Below are positions 1 through 12,189 of a DNA stretch of 64,000 bases, in pieces. The notes under the pieces were generated by a model. It had not been told where the DNA came from and made no database searches. It saw only the letters and a program-made list of their open reading frames with translations. A program made the translations under genes and the position numbers. Every line of letters begins with the position of its first letter. Position 1 is the first letter of the stretch. This DNA is from Daedaleopsis sinensis (taxonomy: Eukaryota; Basidiomycota; Agaricomycetes; Polyporales; Polyporaceae): the NCBI GenBank assembly GCA_033807695.1, contig CM066303.1, forward strand, positions 2,852,001-2,916,000, written 5' to 3'.

Positions 1-1280
1 CGTTCGATGTGAGCGTCGGGGATGTGAGGCTACAAATGATGGCGCACTTACCCCGATAATGTCTCCGATGCTTTTTGCTTAGTCGCGGGAGATAGTTGAA
101 CGAGGTTTGGTAGCGTAGTGAGTGGCGAAGTACTAGTACTGAGCTGGGTGGTAAGCATTCTAGCTGTGCCCTCCTATATGCGACACTAAGAGCGCACACC
201 TACGGAAAACTCGAGACTCTCTTCCTCACGAATTGGTATCGAAGAAATGCTCCACAAACGAAGCCTAAAGCATTCTCCGTTCCGCATCATCCCCGCAACC
301 AAGGCTCGTCCCTCGCCATGGAGGCTGGAGCCTGTCAGATCGTTGAGCCGGCAATCGAGCCGGCAAATAGGTGATCCTTCGACTGCGCGCAGATTGCAGC
401 GAAGGCCAATATCCTTGATCGCGCCCTAGGAGATAATGTTGGGACTCAAACTTGAGTCGTTACGTTCAGCGCACTACACACAGGGCCCCCTCGCGACCGC
501 GGTGCTACCACCCAATCGTCTTCTTCGAGTAAGAGGGCCGCATAGAAATCAGCCAAGGGATGTACTCGGGGTCGTAAGAAGAACATAAAGTGCACCTGCA
601 GAGCCATATATACCGGGTCGTGACATTCTGTGTTTCGGGAGGTCGCCATTCACTTCGCAAAGGAGCATCTGTATGTGGCAGTTCCGTGCACATGAACGAA
701 GCACAGAAATTGCGGAGAAATCTACAGAAAAGGATGGTGAGTAGACGCACGTGCGATTGATCCCGCATTGCCTGCGCGGCTTTGACGCGTTGTTCCGGAT
801 GCGTGCTACCGCCCTTACTTGACGGAGAGAACCCGGCGGGCATAGAGACTGCACCACTGTGCGTGTGTGCGTCTACTCCCGAGGGCACAATCGTATCTTG
901 GGGTTGCCGCACTCATTCGACAGTACGCTCACACACTTCGATGTGAGGTGAGGTAAGGAAGGCCTCAAGAGCACCACATGTCCAACGATCCCGTCATATT
1001 CGCACAACATCGCGCGGGCATCGATAAATGAACAGGGAGGAGGACGACTCAACAATTGCAACTACACATCCCAATCCGCGGACTGAACGTACTACCCCCA
1101 GCGGTTCCGCTCTCTGCCCTCTGGCGCGCAGGATGCCGTCGCTCTGGCTCTGGCAGGGGGGTCCCGTCGCGCTGTAAGGCTGGTGCCGCCAGGCTTGCTG
1201 TCCGCGCGCGTGTGCGTGGAGGACGTGTTGGAACCGGAGCAGGCGGTGAAGTCTGCGCGTGCGCTTCGTGGACTGCTGGT
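1..1280. other. no gene seen
   Basis: Short overlapping frames only, with no family motif, no consistent intron signals and no repeat that I could identify. It borders the HCNGP-like relic on its right. Confidence 0.5.
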
Positions 1281-1289
1281 CAGCGGACG

Positions 1290-1837
1290 TCGCCTCGGAG
1301 CGCGCTTTCTGGCTTCGGCTGTGGGCGGGGAGGGGGAGCATGCTCCGTGTGCACAATGAGATGGGGAAGGAGCTGGGAGGGGGGAGTGACGGCGCAGGCA
1401 CCTATGTAGTCCGCGTACCACTCGTCCTGCACGGTGAGCGGGTCCCAGACGTGCGCGTTAAAGTTGGTTGTGCGCTCCTCGACGGCGACGAACTGGACGA
1501 GCTTCGCATGCAGGTGCGGGTCACGGAAGGCGCGGTCGGTCAAGAGGGAGTCGTTGAAGGTACCGCGGGTTCTGAGGGTCGCGTTTGAGCGCGAGGAAGA
1601 TGTAGATCTTCGCCTGCGGGTGAGAATGGGCAATGTGCTAGGGTGAGCGAGCAAGCAGAGCACGGGAAGCGTACACTGATTTTCTCGTCGCAGGGCTCCG
1701 TGGGCTCCGGAGGGATGCCCCAGTCCTGTGCGTCCGGGATGGGGGGCGGGCGGAGGTGGTGGCGGAGTGCGGGTGAGTTCGTCAGACATGTAGTAGCCAG
1801 CGTCCTGATTGGCGTCGTCCGAAAGTCGCGCGCGCAT
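1290..1837 (-). pseudogene. HCNGP/SAP30BP-like gene relic
   Basis: Read on the minus strand, this stretch carries two blocks typical of the HCNGP-like (SAP30-binding protein) family, a nuclear transcription-related family. The first is a proline-rich block ending in [13 protein letters not shown] (about 1745-1690 after a frame change). The second is [20 protein letters not shown] followed by [13 protein letters not shown] and [15 protein letters not shown] (about 1560-1400), which matches the family core FNDSL..NR.FRNPHLYAKLVEFVDVDER. Between them an intron-like stretch ends in CCCGCAG, then [17 protein letters not shown] runs into the core only after a frameshift. The N-terminal acidic region and basic C-terminus are not recognisable. 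I call it a decayed, partial copy. The family call is fairly confident; the exact ends are not. Confidence 0.6.
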
Positions 1838-1899
1838 AAGGGAGGCTTCGCGGGTATATGGTGGCGGATAATGAGATCGGTTTCGTCGCAGATGATCTG

Positions 1900-2985
1900 C
1901 GGAGGTTATGGCTGAGATTTGTAGGCAAGCGAGGGCATCTGAGGACGGGGCAGAAGGCGGAGGTCGGTCTCACGGTCTAACGAGGGGTTCGTGCGCGCAT
2001 TTGACTAGTTGACCTGCCCAAGAGAGAGAGGAAGGAGGTAAGTAAGGAGACAGAGAAAGTAGAGGGTGGCAATAATGAATCTCACATCAATAATGCTCTC
2101 TTGAATTAAGGCGGTAGTAGGAGCCTTTGCGACTCGTTAGAGCCGAAAGAGAGACTCAGGAGTCAGTTGAGCATTCGAAAGAAAAAGAAATGTTAATCTG
2201 TATACCGTGGATAGGATCGTTGTGTGGTCGCAGGCGGAGCAGGAGGAGGAGGAATGGAGGCTAGCGGAGACGGAGATCTAGAGAACAGTTCAGTAGGCGC
2301 CCGCTGCATGGGCGCCAGTCACCAGTAGCGCTGTAAATCATCGCAAGTGCGCAGTCCTCCTCCGATTTGCTATGTTACTCTGACCCCCGTTCTTCAGCTT
2401 CAGTCTTAATCCTATCGGCGCGACTTACGACTCTCCTGGCTGCGCGGACAGTGCTCCGTTTTGAATAATGGGGCCCAAGAACCTTAAGTGCCATCTAGAC
2501 TGTCTGACAAAGAGACCATCCCGTCTGCTGCTGAGCTTACCTCAAGAGAAGTTGAACACCTTCAAGGCGTGTCGGGTACCAAGGACGTGCCGACTGGGCG
2601 CGCTATTGCGCAACCTGTCACACTACACGTGGAAAGCCTTGCGAGCGCATTGTATTGGTTTGTGTTCAGTGGTGAGTCGATCCTGTTCGTTCGATCATCG
2701 ACCGCGACCGCCAGCAACCATCCTTCGAGTCTCTAGCCCGATACTAACTAGACGTGTCCTCCAGCCCCACGCCTCCTCCGATATGACGGCACGAAACCAG
2801 AATGCTTGCAACTGTGTCAAGCGTGCGGACCCAATCGCAAGTCAATGTTCCTACGACGCAGCTCCCCGCGGCGGCGGCAAGGACCGCACTCCAGGCTCTC
2901 GCAGACTAGCACCATTGAGGACACAAGACTCGCACCACACGTTCTGGAGTCAAGAAGAGGCCAAACGGAAGAAAGCCGAGGCAAA
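1900..2985. other. no gene seen
   Basis: A purine-rich stretch (about 2010-2060) and short frames. I find no conserved motif and no spliceable reading frame. Confidence 0.45.
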
Positions 2986-2987
2986 AA

Positions 2988-4920
2988 TTGATGCATGCCG
3001 CCGCCGCCGCCGCCGCCGCCGAAGCTGAGGCGTCTGCTCAGGCTGCTCAGGCTGCCGCCATCATGTTCTACACGCCCAATACCAGCCTCGTCCTCCCAAT
3101 TTTCCTCTCGTTTAGGATCCTTACAGCAGCCAGTTGGTGCACGCTCTGCCGACCACCGTCATCCCGTCGCAGGCGCGTCCGATACATGCCGGTCTACAGT
3201 CCTCGGTGCCGTACGCCTCCTTACTCAGTCTCAGCTCGTCCTGCACAACGCCATCCGACATTGCGACTGCCCGTCGTGAGCAGTATCTATCCTGGTAACC
3301 TTCGTCCCCCACAGGCGCGCCCGCGGAGCAGCGCGGCGCGGTCGCGCTCGGCGTTCCTGATGCTCGACTCGCTCGTCTGGAGCCTGGAGCTCACCGTGCC
3401 CGATATCGACGACCCGCGGAGGTCCACGTTCGTTCACGGGACGATGCCGGTCGTCTCCCCTCCCCCCTCGTTCGACCTGTTCGCGGACTTGAGTTCGCTG
3501 CTGCCCGGGGCGGGCGGGGTTTCCCCCCTGGTTCTAGGTACGGGTACGGCTTGTACGTCCCGCTGGGCACTGCGTCCTATCTCCGCAGCCAGCCCGCGAC
3601 CGCCTACGCCTACCGAAAAGTCACGCGCACACCTCACAGCACGGCCGCGACGCAGGCTTTGGACTGGCGTAGAGCGCCCACTGGCATTGCGGCTGCCAGG
3701 CGTACTCGCTGGGGTGCACTTTGCCGCGCCTGCACGACTTGAGCGTGGACGAACATGCCGATGTAGCCCGCGCGTGGGCGAGGGCGAGATGCAGAAGGAG
3801 GCGTGCCCCCTTCTGCCGTACGGGCTGACGCGGTGGGAAGAGGAGGTTGGTATTTTCAGGCGCTTGTACACACTTCCTCAGCCCACGACAGGCGCTAGAA
3901 TGCACGTTCGTTTCAATGTCCCTGTCCTCCGAAGAGAGCAGACAGTCTGGCGTGCCAGCGCAAGCCTAGTCACAGAAAGGGCTGGGCTGCAGACTGGTCT
4001 ACAGTGTCTCCAGAGACACTTGGGGGTGCTGCGATGGGCATGCCAACTTCGCACATCGCGCTGTCCTTCCATGCGCACGCTCTTCCTGTGGCACAGTGGC
4101 CTGCGGGACCCGGGCGCACTAGTGGGTGATAGCGGCATGGCTGGAACCCGACGAGTTCAAGATATACCTCCCGGAGGTGCTGACGTTAGAGGCGGTACAC
4201 GGCGGGCTGACTCTAATCGCAGCGCATCCGGCCAGCTCTGAAATTACCCACCTCCTAGCGTAGAAGGTAGAGTTGTGAAGGTAGAGTTGTGAAAGTTGTG
4301 AAGTGAGAGTTGTGAAGTGTGTTTCTGCCATCGTCGCACCTCGGCGCGTGTGAAACTGACCGCGTCGCGGCTGCTCGCAGTGAACCACATGCTCCAGCTC
4401 GCAGACAGCTTCCGCCACGGCCAGTTGCGCGCGGTAAAGGGCTTCCTGACGTACTGTTCATGTCGCACATCATGAGGTGCGTGCCCTCCCCCCCGGCTTT
4501 GCGGAACCTACGCCCACGCAACATTTGTGCTCTGACAGGTGTCTCGCGCTGTGGTACGCTGCCTGGTCGCTTCTGCTTGCGCTCGAGGTCGCTGAGGCGT
4601 ACGCGCCCTGCGAAGGGACTATGAAGGGTTGTTTGACCTGCTCTTGCGCGCCTGCCAGATCGCGGGCGTCGCCCCGCCCATCCGTGCGATTCCCGCCCCG
4701 CTCCAGCAGCAACTCCAGAACCAGCAGCCGTACCCGTCCGCGCAGCCCATGCGTCCGTCGTACCTCACAGTGACACCGCCGTCGGCGATCACGCCGGGGC
4801 GCACAAGTCTGGACGGGACGCGTACTCGCGACCGCTCCCCGCCCCCGCTCCTGCCTACGAGCTGCCATACTCCGTGCATGCACCTCCAGACCCGCATCGC
4901 CGCGGTCGTCGCGCGTGCCG
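2988..4920 (+). pseudogene. relic of an unrecognised gene, plus strand
   Basis: Several separate blocks on the plus strand have strong coding character in shifting frames. First come an alanine run from a CCG tract at 3000-3022 and a Q/A-rich segment. Next are hydrophobic and acidic blocks (LDSLVWSLELTVPDIDDPRR at about 3364-3425; SFDLFADLSSLLPG at about 3470). A block with WLEPDEFKIYLPEVLTLEAV and a following GGLTLIAAHPASSEI (about 4136-4250) ends at a stop. The next block contains LTASRLLAVNHMLQLADSF (about 4350-4470), and the last starts YEGLFDLLLRACQIAG (about 4618) and turns glutamine- and proline-rich. The frame changes are not all explained by GT-AG introns, so I favour a broken gene over an intact multi-exon one. 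I do not recognise the family. The long 3' frame to 4241 is probably a mixture of real and shadow coding. Confidence 0.4.
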
Positions 4921-4929
4921 TTATACGCT

Positions 4930-6550
4930 GACCGTCAACAGCCCCAGCAGCAGCATACACACTCGCATCGGCACCCACGTCCCTACTCGTATTCACAACA
5001 GCCCGCTCACCCGCATACACTTGCAGACCCGCACGCCCATCCGTACTCGCACTCGCACTCGCACACATGACTCCCGTGTGTGCATTTCGTGGATTCCCCC
5101 CCTGTGCAAGTGCAAGTCTCGATCTCGAAGGGATTGAACATTTTAGGTATTCGTTGTTGAAGTTTTCGGCCTATTGTACTATCTCGCTTCATACGTATCA
5201 TTATACGCGTCAGCGGAAGTCTCATGTACATTAGCTGTACCTTTCGGGATATTGAGCGACCGTTTGCTAGGAATCTTGGATTGCTTGCTGTGCCGAAAGA
5301 TCGACAATTGCGGAACGTCTGTATTCATGAGGGATTGAGACGAGGCATGGTTAACACCTGTGCAATATTGTAGTCCCCTAGTTCTAGCAAAGCTAAGCAT
5401 TTCCGCATTATACAGTGTTATGTCTCACGACTCGAGTAACGAGTACAGTAACAACCCTTCGCAGACCAAACCACAGCGACTTCATGTCCCCGGAAACAGC
5501 AGCACTCTTTGGATTAAGTAGTGCACTCGCGGCGTCTTAAGTTATGGTACCTATCTATGTAAACGTTATTATCTACGTAGTAGGGCACTAGGAGACGCCA
5601 AATTTGATCTCCTCTTCCTCTTCCCCTCCCGTCGCAGCACAGCGTCCCTCCCGGGGCGGAGCGCGCCCGCGTACGTGATGCACACGTACTTGACGAGCTT
5701 GACGTCTTCGCGCGACCAGACGATAGTCCAGCGCCTGGAGCTCAGCGAAGGACAGCAGCGGCGGCACTCTTTCACACCTCGCGACTACGATGATGGACTA
5801 GAATGCACGTCCGTCTCAATATCCCTTGGCGGAAGTGGCGCGTGGGACGTCGTGCGCGTCCAGAGCAGCGGGTGCTTCGTGGCAGGAAGGCCGTAGTCGC
5901 GGGTGTTGTCAGTCCTGGAACCGTGAACGTATCGACCTGTCGCGAACGCGAGTACGCGGGGAAAGTCGTCGAGGCGTGTGTGCGCTCAGAGAGGAACGGG
6001 TTGAGCACGCACGCGGAGGGCGCGACGTGCGCGAAGGCGTGTGGAATCGCGTGCGCTCGGCGTCTGTAGATGCGTCTGCGGATGCGAATATGGCGCTGGG
6101 TGGGGCGCGCGCGCTTTCGTGCGGAATGATGCGGGCGAAGAGCGTGCGGGGCTCGGCGAGGACTTCGGCGTGGTTCTAGGGCAGGATGGCGATGAATCGG
6201 GACGCGGGGGGAACGGAAGGCAGCAAGGAATCGTCAGAGGGATGAGCGGATGCTTCTAGTGGTTGAGGCGGGTGTGGTACGGGTGGGTACGCGATAACCT
6301 TGTCATGTTCTTTCCACATCGATAGCAGAGACTGCCGAGCTTGCTAGTAGTCGAGGAGGCGAGAGCCGCATCATGTCGACGTTATACGGGCTAGTGAGCC
6401 GGGTATGACCGGTAAGGGAGGAAAGCCAAAGAACAGGCTAAAACTACAGTAACTTACCCACCCTTCCCTCGACCCGCCGTCGGCGTATAATGAGGTGAGC
6501 GATCGAATGAGATCCCTGACGATGGCGGACTCCGCAGTGAGCCCTGCACG
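4930..6550. other. no gene seen
   Basis: Contains simple ACTCGC/ATACAC-rich repeats around 4950-5070 and an AT-richer stretch at 5120-5570. The reading frames at 5570-6260 are GC-rich, with no motif I can name. Confidence 0.4.
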
Positions 6551-6559
6551 CCCACACAC

Positions 6560-7365
6560 CGGGCCGTAGAATACTTATGTTGCTATCTTCCCCGAGCTCA
6601 TCGCTCTCGGTTGGGTTCGCGTCAGAACCTTCGCCGAGACGTCGCGCAGGAGCTGGCCCAGCTTCCGCAGGCATACGTACACCCCATCGGTGGAGATCGT
6701 CTCGACGAACGCCGCGTTCGCATGCGAACGTGGTGGGGTACGGCTGAGCAAGGTACTGCAGAAGGTAAGCTCGCCCAACTACGATACAACTGTGAGCACA
6801 TCACACGAACCTACAGGCTGTTCCAGACGTACGTACCGACGCCACCCTCATGCGACACATGGAACTTGAAGCGCACGTCAACCGCATAGGCCTACGGCTG
6901 ATAGAGCTGGTATGAGGGTCGTACGCTCGACGCCGATGCTATCTTTCCGGCCGTAGGTGGAGTCAGCGTTGGTCATGAGCGAGTCGGGTCACTCTGTGCT
7001 CTGCGCGGGCGCCTCGACCTGGGAGAAGATGACGACAATATTGATGTCGGGGGTCGGTCAACGAGGCCTGAAAAAGGTCGCGCTTGACTTGACCCTCCAG
7101 TGAGTAGTCGAGGAAGACCGCTCATTGGTCGCTGACATAGTCAGCATATAGTTTGCGCAAGTAGAGCCACCGGCCGACTCGAAACTAGGGGGCTACCGTC
7201 CGTAAACAGCGAGTGGGCTGGTCGCAGTCGGCATACGGCGGTACGGGAATGTGGGTATCGGTGAAAAGTCGGACCACCAAAGTTTCTTGAATCGCCTGCG
7301 CTGCGTTGCGCTTCTGGAGGCCTATCGTGAAGAGCATAAACTGCAGCTGGCGCATTCAGTTTCAC
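6560..7365 (-). pseudogene. relic of an unrecognised conserved gene
   Basis: On the minus strand I can read coding-like blocks in changing frames. These are RKLYADYVSDQ, a stop, then AVFLDYSLEGQVKRDLFQAS (about 7155-7060); DINIVVIFSQVEAPAQSTE after a frameshift (about 7045-6990); SLMTNADSTYGRKDSIGVER (about 6975-6920); and VDVRFKFHVSHEGGVGTYVW (about 6885-6825). The order and spacing suggest one ancestral protein, but internal stops and frameshifts without splice signals show it is not intact. I cannot name the family. A further block with FVETISTDGVYVCLRKLGQL at about 6710-6650 may belong to it. Confidence 0.35.
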
Positions 7366-7438
7366 CGTCCTGGGTCAGAACTCTTACCATTTGTTGATGA
7401 CCGCAGTAATTCTGCGCGTAAGCACCTACCTCCAGGCT

Positions 7439-7515
7439 ACGTACAAGGGCAAGGACGAGGACGAGAAGGACGAGGACGAGGAGGACGAGGAGGAGGAGGA
7501 GAAGGAGGAGGAGGG
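7439..7515 (+). repeat. GAC/GAG purine-rich tract
   Basis: Imperfect GACGAG/GAGGAG repeats on the plus strand, about 75 bp, pyrimidine-rich on the other strand. Low-complexity DNA with no evidence of translation. Confidence 0.8.
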
Positions 7516-7966
7516 ATCAATTCCGGCGTCTCCGAGACAAGTGCCCTAGCGTAAAGTACTGGCGTGAGCTCGGGCCATGCACGGGCCGCGCTGCCGCGAG
7601 GCGCATGGATTCTTGAAGGGCGCGACGAAGAGGGTGTAGACGGGAATGAGGGAGGACAGAGCATTCATTCGTTACAAAGATCATGAACACGCGACCTTCT
7701 ATTAAGTCCATGGGTCCGGACACAGATAGTAGAGTACAGACGGCTCCTGAGTGCGTCGTCAGGAGGGAAAAGTTACTAGAAAATGCGGGATTAACAAATT
7801 TAAGGAAACTAGCGAAGGTGGGTATGGAATCGTGAAAACAATGGGAGAACATCAAGTCGAGAGGTCAGAGGAGAGTGTCGAATGTACAGAGACCAGCCCA
7901 GAGGGCCACATCAGGAAAAGGGGGAAACAAGAAAGGAGGTCGATGACCGCGGAGAACATCCGAACC

Positions 7967-10507
7967 TTAGGTCATCCAAGCGTTCTTCGGAAATCGGATT
8001 TTGCCTGTTTTTCGCGCCCCCTTCAGGCCTTCGAGGCCGATCACGACCGCGTCGAGGTCATCACCACCAAGAGTGGATTCGAACAGAACTACGCACGGAT
8101 GCATGGGTTCGGGGGAGTCGGATGAACGGATTGCATCATGATTGTAAATGCCGCCATTGTAGGGATGCCTGGGTGTGACATTAATAATAACCCGTGATCA
8201 ACATGGCAACAGAACCTACTCAGTCTCAAAATGTTCCTCAAGTTCCACTAGGCGATAGGCTCTATTCGCTCTAGGCCACGAGCATAATGGACAGGTCCAG
8301 CGTTCATCGAGCTCCGTCCCAGACGAGTTCACGCTTTGTCCGTCGCGCTCGAGCCGCTTGACCTTGTCTGCAATAACAGAATGAACCTTCTGCCAAGGAG
8401 CCCGTGCGCCGCCGTGCTCTGCGAAGACATGGTGGATCTAAAAAGGCGTAAGTGAAAAATGCTAAGCATATACTCTGTCAACGCACCGCGCGCCGCCAGT
8501 CCATCGCTACCATCACTTTACCAGGGACGCTGCAGAAGCTGCACGCGAAACGAGCACCCTCTACAACCGCCTTGGACGCCTGAGAAGCCACGTCCACCCC
8601 ACAGGCCTTCCATAGGGCGAATACAGCGTGGGTGCACGGGCGTAAGGAGTCGCCACACCACGGTAGGAAGCCCCTCGAATGTATGAGCAGGGCACCGTCG
8701 AGCGTAGGGTCTCCCTCGGTGACGAGGCGTGAGTAACGGCCATCGGTCCATGGAGAGCATCCAGGGGGATGGAGGAAGCGCCAGCCTGGGTCGAATCGGT
8801 AACAGCAGGCATGTATTTGCGCAGCGATGCCGGAGACAAGTTGGTTACAGCAGTCACACCAGAATAGTGCTCCGTGGTGCTCGAGGGGAGAAACGAGAGG
8901 TGTAGAGCGCGTCGTCATGCTCGAAGGAAAGGACAGATGACTCTTGGAGACGATCGGAACTAAGTCAGGCAAGAGATCCAAGACGACCTTCTCTCGAGCA
9001 TTGCGCCACTCCGGAATTCGCTTGGGGACAATCGTCTTGAAAGCGTCGGAGAAGACCTTAACCTCTCGTTCGAGTTGCACTAAGTAGCGGACGGCGGGTA
9101 TATCGACCAGGTCAAGCGCACTCGGGAATATTTCGTGCAGCGACGAAGAGTCCGGACGATGATCGAATAGGGCTTCGTCCATCCGATCCAGCCGAACAAG
9201 CATGCAGTCCACGTAGAGTCGACGATTCTCGAGGTTTCGTCTCTCGAGCAGGGCCGTTTTGAGCAAAGGCATGATGTTTTTCCGTTCTGCGGACTATTGA
9301 TCAGGAGATGCGAGAGCACACCGATAGCACCGACACTGACCTTTGTTGCTCAAAGGTTCGGCTTTCTGGACAAAGTGACGAAGATCAGGAGGTAGCGCTT
9401 CTAATTTGAGGCCGAGGTTGAACATCTCAGGACCATAATCATGGGCTTGAACGATCGCGTAAATACTGAGAGAAGGAAGAGGAATGAGACAACGTCTATT
9501 TGGCAGACTGTCGTGGAAACTTACTCATCGAAGCGCGCCTCCCTGATATCGTCAAGGTGCTGCCTCTTAGCCGCCTCCATCGCTCTCTCCCAGCGGTCGC
9601 ATCGCGCTGCGAACTACGTGCGAAGGGAGTTGTCAGTCAACAGCGGAAGATACGGAGGGATGTAGGACCTGACCCGACGGCGTTCTTCGGTGAGGGCCTG
9701 CCTCTGTGCCGCGACGTCCTCCCGGTCCATTGCATCATCGAGCAATTGACTGAAGTTGTCTACGTCTGAGCGGAGGAAGTACGCCTGTCGAACAACACTA
9801 TCTAGAGGAATATGAGTGCTGTCATCTCTCATGAGGATACGGTACCTACCATCGCGCGTGTCATAGAAGAACGGCAAAATCTTCTCGATCTTGCGACCGA
9901 AACCCGAAAGACCCTCCAGGCAACTCAAGGCAATGGTTCTATCACGAGCGGCGGTCAAGCAGTGCGGGAATAAAGATCATGTAAAGACGAACTTGACGCT
10001 CTTGCATCCAATACAGTAGCGCGCGGAGAGGGGCCACAACGCCAGCTCGGTAGACTCGTCTTCCTGAAGGCAGTGTTGACAGTACTTGTCAAAACACAAT
10101 GATGCATACTGGATCTCGCTCAGCCAGGGAGGACAGGCCGGCAGACCAGTCACCTTCTTGCGAGCACGGGTCCAGTAAAGAGTACTAGCTGAGCTCTTAA
10201 AAAACTCGTAGAAGGCTTTGGACACCCTGGAAAGGTTGAGTAGGTTTGAAGGAGTAAGATATTCGTATATCTAGGGCGACAACGTGAGAGGGATGCGACG
10301 TATAGAATATTCAAAGCTGCGACGTACCTCGCCATGCAACTCGGCAGGCAGCCGATCCCAATGACAACGGGAGTCTTCCGAGTCTTTCAAAGCAACGATG
10401 GTCGTGCGAGCCTTTTTGTAAGGAGACGTTCCATGTGCCTTCTTTTTGGGAGACTTCGTCTTGCCACGGGACGACGTACGGGACTTCTGAGGAGACGTAG
10501 CAGGCAT
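7967..10507 (-). CDS. F-box protein, paralog A (9 exons)
   Basis: Nine exons splice into one frame of 702 codons: 10507-10328, 10270-9993, 9938-9850, 9801-9674, 9613-9525, 9465-9341, 9286-8487, 8437-8220, 8168-7967. All introns are GT-AG and 48-60 nt long. After a basic N-terminus (SPKKKAHG..KKAR) comes an F-box split by intron 1: LPAELHGE joins IYEYLTPSNLLNLSRVSKAF (residues about 53-80). A cysteine-bearing segment follows (CFDKYCQHCLQ...YCIGC), then an alpha-helical middle, a CDCCNQLVSG block in exon 7, and a C-terminal zinc-finger-like WTCPLCSW...EEHFETEH completed across intron 8. F-box proteins normally act as substrate adaptors of SCF ubiquitin ligases through Skp1; this one's substrate is unknown. 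Start: first ATG before the basic region. The 3' exon is supported by the same exon in paralog B at 33600-36118. Confidence 0.87.
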
Positions 10508-10896
10508 GTCCAGACGAAAGGGAGCTGTAGAGCGAGCGCAGGGGACGTTCGGATGGAATGCAAAGTATAAGTAACAGACGCACCGAGATCATACGTTGAA
10601 CGGCCTACCTCATATGACAAAGGCTCATACGCACCAATGGCTTTGTAGTGATGGGTCCTGCCATGCTCTCAGTGCCCTCTTGGGAATCACCCTCGAGGCA
10701 GATCGAGCGGCGACTGGCTGCAGCAACCAAGGTACTCTACCTACATCTATCGGCCTATCGGCGAAGCGTGGTCGACAGGAAACAAAGCAACCGCAACTTG
10801 GACTCGGATAAGAGGACCGTGAGCCATCGATTGTCTTTTACGCCATGCTTTGTGGGTTGGGGAGATCTAGGTCTGTGCCTTCGAGAGTAACTTTCG

Positions 10897-10957
10897 GATG
10901 AGGAGGATGAGGAGGAGGAGGAGGAGGAGGAGCAGCAGCAGCAGCAGCAGCAGGAGA
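10897..10957 (+). repeat. (GAG)n(CAG)n trinucleotide tract
   Basis: A run of GAG units directly followed by about seven CAG units. It gives artefactual Leu/Ser/Glu/Gln homopolymers in every frame. Confidence 0.9.
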
Positions 10958-11172
10958 AAAGTTGCAGCAAGCCGTGAACTTGGAGAGCGCAAGAGCGCAC
11001 CTTTCCCGTCGCTAGCGCGCGGTCTCCCCTCCTGCAAAGACTCAAATCCACTGCGCTTTCTGTCCTGTGAATGCGGGCTATGCACGCCATCACCGACCTC
11101 GAACCGACGCAACGTGTTGAATGGCAGGATTCCGCGCAAGTGCACAAGGCGAAGTTGACGCCGGTTACCTGC

Positions 11173-11296
11173 GCGCAACAGTGCACAGACGCCAGCGACG
11201 TGTGCGCAACAGTGCACAGACGCCGGCGACTTGCGCGCAACAGTGCACAGACGCCGGTGACTTGCGCGCAACATTGCACAGACGCCGGCGACTATC
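11173..11296 (+). repeat. 31-bp minisatellite, four copies
   Basis: Units begin at 11173, 11204, 11235 and 11266 with GCGCAACAGTGCACAGACGC followed by a variable GCGACTTGC-like tail. The period of 31 is not a multiple of three, so it rotates the frame and does not look like a coding repeat. Confidence 0.9.
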
Positions 11297-11524
11297 TCGC
11301 TTCGCTCCTTCGCTTCCATGTTCTCTTTAGCTCGCACTCTCTGGATACCTTCATCTGCAGGAACCACTATGGTTTCATTAGGCAGCATGTTTGTGAAGAA
11401 AGACGCAGAGGAACTAACACCCCTGTTCAAATGCTCCGGACGCGATGATCAAGGTGACGACTACAATGGAGATGTCCTAAGGGTAGCTGAAACGGATACG
11501 AACGGTGATCTCTAAGGGTGAGTG

Positions 11525-12176
11525 GAAGCTCACGCTAGGTGACCAGGAGGAGTCGGTACGCCCTCAGAACTGTCCCGGAGTGCCCGAAACTCCTATGCAG
11601 CATATCGACCCGCTGTTGAAGAAGGAGGACTTCAACATCAAATTGGAAGTCCCCATTTCCTCGAGGAGCGCCTAGCGCAACTCGCCAACCGCTGCGGCGA
11701 GCTCGTCGGCCCGAGGAGCTCGAGCGCGTGAACCACTCGGTCCTCGTCGCTTCCGCCCATCAAGGCGCGCGGCCCAGAAGAAGGTGCTCGCGCCGCCGCC
11801 TGCGCCCGAGTATCCCGGCGGAAATTTGTACGAAAACAGGAGCACCAGGACGGCCACCGATTCACTCGTGCATTCTGGGCGAGGAGGGCTTCGCCGAGTC
11901 GGAGACCGACGACAGCTACGATTCTGTACGCCGACGACAGCTACGACTCTGTACGCCGACGACGGCTTCGAGAACCGCCTCGCTAGCATCCTGCGCGCGG
12001 TGGGCCATCAGCTCGCCGAGGACTTCTTGAAGTCGATAGCGGAGGGCGCGGACGCGGAGAACGTGAGTGAGGAGGCTAGCGGCGATGGGTACGCGCAAGC
12101 GAAGGACAATGACAAGGCTAAGGCCAAGGAAGAGCTTCGACGAGTGCCGCTGCTGCATGCGGCGCTGTGTATCTAA
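11525..12176 (+). pseudogene. relic of an acidic unknown protein, frame broken by a 25-bp duplication
   Basis: Coding-like blocks on the plus strand: IDPLLKKEDFNIKLEVPISS (about 11600-11660), a proline-rich block with APPPAPEYPGGNLY (about 11790-11830), an acidic block ESETDDSYDSV (about 11896-11928), and a well-formed C-terminal block with FENRLASILRAVGHQLAEDF (about 11967-12026) followed by SIAEGADAENVSEEA and a Lys/Glu-rich tail to the stop at 12176. The acidic block and the C-terminal block are out of frame with each other across a 25-bp tandem duplication (11907-11956). Family unknown. It could be a real gene with a sequencing problem, but other small frame breaks upstream favour decay. 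Confidence 0.4.
11907..11956 (+). repeat. 25-bp tandem duplication
   Basis: CGACGACAGCTACGA(T/C)TCTG plus TACGC occurs at 11907 and 11932, with a partial third copy from 11957. One mismatch separates the two full copies, so it is recent or maintained. Confidence 0.9.
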
Positions 12177-12189
12177 GTACCTACTGAAG

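Larger units (their letters stand above)
10520..11520. other. intergenic, repeat-bearing; no gene seen
   Basis: Upstream flank of F-box A. It contains the trinucleotide tract and the 31-bp minisatellite listed separately. The frames here are repeat-driven (runs of Leu, Ser or Arg), so I do not call them genes. Confidence 0.5.

Noticed and set aside
3000..3030. CCG trinucleotide run as a promoter or regulatory element
   Set aside because: A simple repeat that would encode Ala inside the plus-strand relic; no other regulatory signal nearby.
11173..11296. CRISPR-like array
   Set aside because: Units are directly adjacent with no unique spacers, and the genome is eukaryotic.
10755..11430. Minus-strand frames of 174 and 187 codons with poly-Leu/Ser and repeats
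   Set aside because: Produced by the trinucleotide tract and the 31-bp minisatellite. Both frames change sense with every unit.
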